Of a stretch of DNA of 17,379 nt, positions 12,850 to 17,379 are shown one piece after another (position 1 is the stretch's first letter; the number at the start of each line of letters is the position of its first letter). The stretch lies in the NCBI GenBank assembly GCA_016763815.1, contig JAESTB010000407.1:1-17379 (forward strand), written 5' to 3'. The position numbers and the translations under genes are program-made. The notes below the pieces were generated by a model. The model saw only the letters and a program-made list of their open reading frames with translations. It had not been told where the DNA came from and ran no database searches. This DNA is from Arenicella sp. GTDB lineage: Bacteria; Pseudomonadota; Gammaproteobacteria; Arenicellales; Arenicellaceae.

Positions 12850-15405
12850 ATGTTCATATATAGAAAATCAGGGCAAAGAGTACTTGGCTTAGCGGTATTG
12901 ATAGCATCTAGTTTGTTAGCTATTAGTACTAGCTTTGCAAGTGGAGGTCATGGTGGTGGAGACTCAAATGATCTAAAAGCAACAACATCTGGCCCGATAG
13001 CGTTATCAAACGATGGTAGGTATTTATGGTCAGTGGTCCCTGACCTAGACATAGTGACAGTGGTAAGCACCGCTACCAACGAAGTAGTATCTACAATAAA
13101 AGTAGCGGATCGGCCAACAAGCATATCAATTACGCCCAATGGCAAGCGTGTCTTTGTTACTAATGCGGCTAGCAATTCGGTTACTGTAATTAAGGTTGTA
13201 ACGGCAAACCAACATCAATTTAAAGCCAAGGTTGCTCGTAGAGCAGGGATTAGAGGAAATATTACAACAGGCTCCGAGCCGCAAAGTGTTGTAGCCTCGC
13301 CAGATGGTATGCGGGTCTTCGTTGCGAACAGCGGCCAAGATACGATTACTGTGATTGATGCTAAAAGTTTCCGTAATATTGGCAGTGTTGATTTGCGTAA
13401 CAGTAGCTGTAATGTTGGTGAAACCGATCGTCACTTTCAACCTAGAGGTTTAGCGGTTACCGCAGATAGCAAACATCTATATGTAGCTAGGTTTATATCG
13501 TTTACGGCAGAAGGTGGTACGCAACGAGATGACATGGGTAAAGAGGGCGTAGTTTGCCGTCTTGATATTGATACCAACTCGTCGTCTATGAGTGATTATA
13601 CTGTCAGCCACGCGATAAAAATGCAATCTACGGATAGTGGCTTTCTTGATAAGAATGGCAACGCAACGGCCGCTTTCCCAAATCAGATGCAAAGCATCGT
13701 AATTAGAGATGGCAAGGCCTATCTACCGAATATTGCGGCTTCGCCAACTGGCCCGCAAAGATTTAATAATAATACTCAGGCCTATGTCAATTGGATAGAT
13801 GGAGTCGGCGATGACGAGAGTGATGCTGGTTATTTAAATTTACATGTTGGTGGACAAGATCCTGTACAAGGAGTACAAGAACTATATTTCGCCAACCCAT
13901 GGGGTATCGCATTCACCAATGACTCCGGCGAAGGAGATGCCTATGTTATTTCGGCAGGCAGTGATTTGCTGGTGAAGCTTAGCGTTTCGGCTGATGGTAG
14001 TTTAGCGTTCCCTATTGATGAAGATACAGGTCAATATATCGATTTGAACAACCCAGATAATGCGGATACTGCTGGCGCGAATGCCGGTAAAAACCCATTG
14101 GGAGTGGTCATCAATAGTGCAGGAACGATGGCTTATACGATGAACTATATATCGAGAAATATTTCGGTAATTGACCTTACTCAAGGGCGAGTCAACAAGG
14201 TTATCTCAGTAGCCGATCTGCCAGAGCCTGGATCACAAGAGGAGCAACTTTTGGTTGGTGCCGAAATGTTCTTTTCATCTAGAGGTAATTTCTTTAGACC
14301 AGATGGTGCCATGGGCTCAAGTCGAGACAGACTGTCAGACAAGGGACGACAAAACTGTGCGAGTTGCCACGCCGAAGGACTTACCGATGGAATAATTTGG
14401 CAGTTTGCCTCTGGTCCGAGGAAAACCTTAGCGGTTAATGGTACTTCTAATCCTAAAGATATTTCTGACCAAAAAATAATTAATGCGACAGCTGTATTTG
14501 ATGAAGTCTATGACGCTGATTTCAACACGCGGTTAGTTTCTAGTATTGGGTTTTTAGATACTCCTACGACTTGCGTAGAGCAGCCACCGGTAACGGGTGC
14601 AACAGAGAGCATCATCACTCCCAACAATGGATTAATTTTGGGTGAAGACGGTGATTTCGAGTTTGCTCCTTGTGTAATGAATCAGTTTGCTAAACCAAAT
14701 GAAGGTCGGCCTCAGCCATATGTTCAATTGCACGGCAGTGATGTTTTGGTTGGCGCTCACGATGCACTTGTTGAATGGCAGAGAATTTCGGTTAGAACAC
14801 CAAACAAGCCGATGACTAAACGGGAATTGGTTTCGCTAGGAGCGAGCCCTGTTGGTGGCGCAAGCGAATTAAAGTCTAGGGTAGGGCGCAGAATTTTTGC
14901 CTTTGCTGGATGTCAGGAATGTCACAATGGTGGTAATTGGACTAGTAGTACAAAGGACTTTGTATCTCCGCCAGACCCTTCTGAAATTGCTAGTGAGGCA
15001 GGCGCGAGCAACTCGAACCAAGCTCAATTTTTATATCGATTCTTAAAAGATATTGGATCTTATGGCTTGAACGTTGCAGGTAGAGGGAATGATATCGCCG
15101 GATTTCCTCAAATTGGCGGCATAGAGAAGGACACCAATGGCAATGATGCATTAGGTTATGATTATAACGGTGATGGTAAGGGCAACGGGTTCAACGTATC
15201 TTCAATACTTGGTTCATATAGCGTTCAGCCCTATTATCATAATGGCGCATGCGAAACCTTAGAGTGTGTAGTGTCCGATGTAAGTCACCGCACGGCCGGT
15301 CTGAGAGACGGCCGAGTAGATATATTGGAGCGAGATCTAGCAAGGACGCTGCTAGTAGATTTTCTTGAGTCGATCGATGAGACCACCAGAGTCTTTCCGA
15401 GATAG
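12850..15405 (+). CDS. Periplasmic YVTN beta-propeller fused to a di-heme cytochrome c peroxidase/MauG-like domain
   Basis: The start at 12850 is preferred: AAGGAGG at 12836-12842 is seven bases ahead, and MFIYRKSGQRVLGLAVLIAS then forms a signal peptide (cleavage near SFA-SGG). The protein is 851 aa. Residues ~40-470 carry YVTN-type repeats (NGKRVFVTNAASNSVTVIKV, DGMRVFVANSGQDTITVID). Heme c sites follow at C503ASCH and C688QECH, the first preceded by LSDKGRQN. Near the end, QPYYHNGACETLE matches the di-heme peroxidase/MauG segment PYxHxGxxxTLE. A DYNGDGKGNG loop looks Ca-binding. It probably oxidises a periplasmic substrate or accepts electrons there. The ~185-residue gap between hemes is longer than in plain peroxidases. 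A hairpin follows at 15433-15466. Confidence 0.88.
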   Translation: MFIYRKSGQRVLGLAVLIASSLLAISTSFASGGHGGGDSNDLKATTSGPIALSNDGRYLWSVVPDLDIVTVVSTATNEVVSTIKVADRPTSISITPNGKRVFVTNAASNSVTVIKVVTANQHQFKAKVARRAGIRGNITTGSEPQSVVASPDGMRVFVANSGQDTITVIDAKSFRNIGSVDLRNSSCNVGETDRHFQPRGLAVTADSKHLYVARFISFTAEGGTQRDDMGKEGVVCRLDIDTNSSSMSDYTVSHAIKMQSTDSGFLDKNGNATAAFPNQMQSIVIRDGKAYLPNIAASPTGPQRFNNNTQAYVNWIDGVGDDESDAGYLNLHVGGQDPVQGVQELYFANPWGIAFTNDSGEGDAYVISAGSDLLVKLSVSADGSLAFPIDEDTGQYIDLNNPDNADTAGANAGKNPLGVVINSAGTMAYTMNYISRNISVIDLTQGRVNKVISVADLPEPGSQEEQLLVGAEMFFSSRGNFFRPDGAMGSSRDRLSDKGRQNCASCHAEGLTDGIIWQFASGPRKTLAVNGTSNPKDISDQKIINATAVFDEVYDADFNTRLVSSIGFLDTPTTCVEQPPVTGATESIITPNNGLILGEDGDFEFAPCVMNQFAKPNEGRPQPYVQLHGSDVLVGAHDALVEWQRISVRTPNKPMTKRELVSLGASPVGGASELKSRVGRRIFAFAGCQECHNGGNWTSSTKDFVSPPDPSEIASEAGASNSNQAQFLYRFLKDIGSYGLNVAGRGNDIAGFPQIGGIEKDTNGNDALGYDYNGDGKGNGFNVSSILGSYSVQPYYHNGACETLECVVSDVSHRTAGLRDGRVDILERDLARTLLVDFLESIDETTRVFPR

Positions 15406-15432
15406 GTAATCTTTAGCGAGACTTAAGTTGTG

Positions 15433-15470
15433 TTGGCGGCCAGAAACTATTCTATCTGGTCGCCAATATT
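15433..15470 (+). terminator. Hairpin after the propeller/cytochrome gene
   Basis: TTGGCGGCCAGA (15433-15444) pairs with TCTGGTCGCCAA (15455-15466) over 12 positions with one G-T wobble and a 10-base loop; TATT follows. It is a probable transcription terminator or attenuator before the VOC gene at 15562. Confidence 0.65.
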
Positions 15471-15561
15471 AGCTTCTACTATTGAATATAATATTTTATC
15501 GGCGGCCAGTTGTTCTGGATTAATTGACTGACGCTGCCATAGAGTCGAACGGAAGGGTGAC

Positions 15562-15960
15562 ATGAGAAGAATACTTCACACCATGATTCGAGTGGGAAAT
15601 ATGGCTGATTCAATTGCTTTTTATACTGATGTTATGGGTATGAAATTGCTGAGAAAATTTATTCAAGAGGACGCAGGCTATGAGCTTGCTTTTGTTGGTT
15701 ATGATGAAGAGGAAAATGGAGTTGTAATTGAACTTACCCATAATTTGGGAGTGTCTGAATATGACTTAGGCGATGGCTACGGACATATAGCGATAGCGGT
15801 AGATGATTGTTATGAAGCGTGTGAGCGAATTCGAGAGAAAGGTGGTGAAATAGTACGAGATGCTGGACCATTGAAAGGGGGTGAGGAAATCATCGCTTTT
15901 GTAAAAGACGTAGATGGATACAAAATTGAATTAATAGAACGACCTAAGCACTGGTTTTGA
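15562..15960 (+). CDS. VOC-family protein, GloA (lactoylglutathione lyase)-like, all metal ligands present
   Basis: A 132-aa protein with the full GloA pattern: ILHTMIRVGNM at the start, FYTDVMGMKLL, FVGYDEEE, VIELTHN, GYGHIAIAVDD, AGPLKGG and FVKDVDGYKIELIE. The four metal ligands His6, Glu57, His75 and Glu123 are all there, so it may be an active glutathione-dependent glyoxalase I or a close relative using another thiol adduct. GGAAGG at 15551-15556 supports the start. It is a paralogue of the protein at 1185, which lacks the first His. It is followed after 41 bases by the GlcG-like gene and probably shares its transcript. A housekeeping methylglyoxal role is possible, but the location in a regulated accessory cluster suggests a pathway-specific substrate. 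Confidence 0.9.
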   Translation: MRRILHTMIRVGNMADSIAFYTDVMGMKLLRKFIQEDAGYELAFVGYDEEENGVVIELTHNLGVSEYDLGDGYGHIAIAVDDCYEACERIREKGGEIVRDAGPLKGGEEIIAFVKDVDGYKIELIERPKHWF

Positions 15961-16001
15961 CCGGATAGGCTGGTTAGTTTTTTGGAATACAGGAGTAGAA
16001 A

Positions 16002-16490
16002 ATGAAGATGACAAAATTGATGATCGGGCTAGTGTGTTTGACGATACCTTACGCGGTAAGTGCTAAGAGTCTATCCTTGGACTCGGCGTTAGAGGGTGCG
16101 TTGGCCGCTTTGCAGAGTTGTGAAAAGTCAGGCTACAAAGTATCAGTCGCAGTTGTGGATATGAATGGCAACAAGAAGGTTGTGCTGAAGGGCGATGGAA
16201 GTACTATTCATACTAAAGACACATCTTACCGAAAGGCCTATACCCTAGTGACTTTAGGCCCCGTATTCAAGCTCAAAAATGGTTCAGAAGTTGCTGATCT
16301 AGTAGCAAAAAGCCCTTCAAAAGATGCTTTTCTTACAGTGCCCAATATTACCCCTTTGTCTGGCTCTGTTGGCATATTTATTGATGACGAGATGGTGGCT
16401 GCTATTGGCGTCGGCGGTGCGCCGGGTGGTGCTAAGGATCAAGAGTGTGCACAAGTAGGTGCGAATAAAATAATGGATAAAAAATTGTAG
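16002..16490 (+). CDS. Secreted GlcG/HbpS-like (DUF336) protein
   Basis: A 162-aa protein with a Sec signal peptide (MKMTKLMIGLVCLTIPYAVSA, cleavage before KS). One GlcG/HbpS (haem-degrading/DUF336) domain follows: SALEGALAALQSCEKSGYKVSVAVVDMNGN, the SYRKAYTLVTLG helix, PNITPLSGSVGIFIDDEMVAAIGVGGAPGG, and a final helix DQECAQVGANKIM. The Gly-rich GVGGAPGG segment is diagnostic. HbpS binds heme outside the cell; other members accompany catabolic operons with unknown roles. AGGAG at 15991-15995 supports the start. A periplasmic location fits a role near the cytochrome encoded upstream. Two Cys of the mature part (C40 and C149) could pair. Confidence 0.85.
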   Translation: MKMTKLMIGLVCLTIPYAVSAKSLSLDSALEGALAALQSCEKSGYKVSVAVVDMNGNKKVVLKGDGSTIHTKDTSYRKAYTLVTLGPVFKLKNGSEVADLVAKSPSKDAFLTVPNITPLSGSVGIFIDDEMVAAIGVGGAPGGAKDQECAQVGANKIMDKKL

Positions 16491-16550
16491 ATAGAGATTA
16501 GCTAGCTAAATTTAATATCGTTAATGAAATGAAATATTCTAAGGTTGTTT

Positions 16551-17379
16551 ATGAAGTTAGTTAATAGAGACACGCATTGTTTTCAAGAATTATCGCCTCT
16601 GACGTTTCTTGAGAGAAGCGCTAGAGTTTATTCTTCTGAGGTTGCTGTAGTGCATTCTGGTGGCGAGGTTAGTTACCAAGAGTTACTGCATCGATGTCGA
16701 TGTTTATCATCAGGCCTAAAGGAAATGGGCGTAGGAGATGGAGATCGAGTTGCTCTAATTTTACATAATGGCTTGGCCGCGATTGAAAGTCATTTTGCGG
16801 TTCCTAGTGCTGGGGGCATCATTGTGTCTCTGAACCCAAACATCGATTCTCAGCCGATATTAAACCAGTTGATGTTTTGCGAAGCCAAAATATTGATCAT
16901 AAATGAAGAGTTTGTAAATTCTTTTGGCTCTCTATTTAGCACACTGATGGAAAAAGGAGTACGAATAATCGTTGTAGGGCTGGCTCAAGAAGGCTTCGAC
17001 GGGCAACTACTGGACTATGAAACTTTACTAGCTAAGCAAAATGGCGACAAGCATTTGGACGAGCTTATTGTCAACGAGATGAGTAGCATTGCGATCAACT
17101 TCACGTCAGGTACGACTGGCGAACCGAAAGGAGTTGAATATAGCCATAGAGGAGCGTATCTGCATGCGATTGGCCAAGTCTTAATGATGAATCTAACAAG
17201 AGACTCTTGTTATTTTTGGACTCTACCAATGTTTCATGTAAATGGTTGGGGCCATATGTGGGCGTGCATCGCTGCTGGAGCCTGCCAGGTTCTACTGGAT
17301 GAGTCTGAACTGAATGATATTGAGCATACGTTTAATCGAATGGTAAGTTCAAAGGCTACCCATATAGCAGGCGCCCCAA
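16551..17379 (+). CDS. AMP-dependent acyl-CoA synthetase (partial, runs off the window)
   Basis: From ATG 16551 (AAGG eight bases ahead) the frame MKLVNRDTHCFQELSPLTFL is open for 276 codons to the window edge. It belongs to the ANL adenylating superfamily: SYQELLHRCRCLSSGL, GDRVALILHNG, then the P-loop-like TSGTTGEPKG at residues 185-194, SHRGAYLHA and LPMFHVNGWGHMWA. The LPMFHVNGW motif is typical of medium/long-chain fatty acyl-CoA ligases (AlkK/FadD-like). It activates a carboxylic acid as acyl-AMP and then as CoA ester. Its C-terminal catalytic lid lies outside the window. It follows the GlcG-like gene by 60 bases and may belong to the same transcript. The substrate is not visible from this portion. 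Confidence 0.92.
   Translation, partial: MKLVNRDTHCFQELSPLTFLERSARVYSSEVAVVHSGGEVSYQELLHRCRCLSSGLKEMGVGDGDRVALILHNGLAAIESHFAVPSAGGIIVSLNPNIDSQPILNQLMFCEAKILIINEEFVNSFGSLFSTLMEKGVRIIVVGLAQEGFDGQLLDYETLLAKQNGDKHLDELIVNEMSSIAINFTSGTTGEPKGVEYSHRGAYLHAIGQVLMMNLTRDSCYFWTLPMFHVNGWGHMWACIAAGACQVLLDESELNDIEHTFNRMVSSKATHIAGAP

Overview
The window reads like an accessory region of a Gram-negative, probably marine, gammaproteobacterium. It has Sec signal peptides, an outer-membrane beta-barrel ending in Phe, a periplasmic di-heme c-type protein, E. coli-like TTGACA/TATAAT promoters, and a GloA-type glyoxalase fold. No ribosomal or housekeeping gene is present, so the taxonomy is inference.

Layout. (1) 1-1613, + strand: a possible gene tail, about 400 bases with nothing recognised, a promoter framed by two perfect inverted operators, a secreted protein of unknown function (625-1098) and a VOC/GloA-like protein (1185-1613). 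(2) 1661-3075: a decayed secreted-protein gene cut by an old IS256-family element (1846-3075) whose terminal inverted repeats survive but whose transposase is full of stops and frameshifts. (3) 3109-7733, - strand: a tight six-gene operon. In transcription order it encodes a BesD-like Fe(II)/2-oxoglutarate amino-acid halogenase, a BesC-like heme-oxygenase-fold di-iron oxidase, a membrane fatty-acid-hydroxylase/sterol-desaturase-like protein, an outer-membrane porin-like barrel, a GFA-family protein and a LysE-family exporter. (4) 7734-12620: an accessory block on the - strand with a tautomerase, a secreted six-cysteine protein with a clear terminator, a decayed second tautomerase and a secreted beta-propeller protein. 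Its promoters are flanked by a shared palindrome of the type ATAACGATCGnTAT. (5) 12564-17379, + strand: a YVTN-propeller/di-heme cytochrome c protein, a second GloA-like VOC protein, a secreted GlcG/HbpS-like protein and an acyl-CoA synthetase that runs off the end.

The most interesting object is the operon 3109-7733. The first gene has HWG where an ordinary 2OG dioxygenase has HxD, so the carboxylate iron ligand is replaced by Gly as in radical halogenases. The residues I recall as lysine contacts in BesD (R74, E120, H134, D140, N219, T221, W239) are all matched at a constant offset of -6. The next gene is a BesC-type oxidase. In the Streptomyces cattleya bes pathway, BesD makes 4-chlorolysine and BesC cleaves it to 4-chloroallylglycine with loss of formaldehyde and ammonia. 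A GFA protein and an amino-acid exporter in the same operon fit a formaldehyde-releasing route to an exported halogenated or unsaturated amino acid. No BesA/BesB homologue is visible, and a membrane di-iron enzyme and a porin are added, so the product may differ from the known one.

A second theme is a dispersed regulon. Near-identical operators occur around at least four of the five promoters recognised on both sides of the halogenase operon, in two cases as pairs exactly 63 bp apart, but I do not see them in front of the halogenase operon. Their spacing suggests one dimeric repressor, perhaps TetR-like, encoded outside the window.
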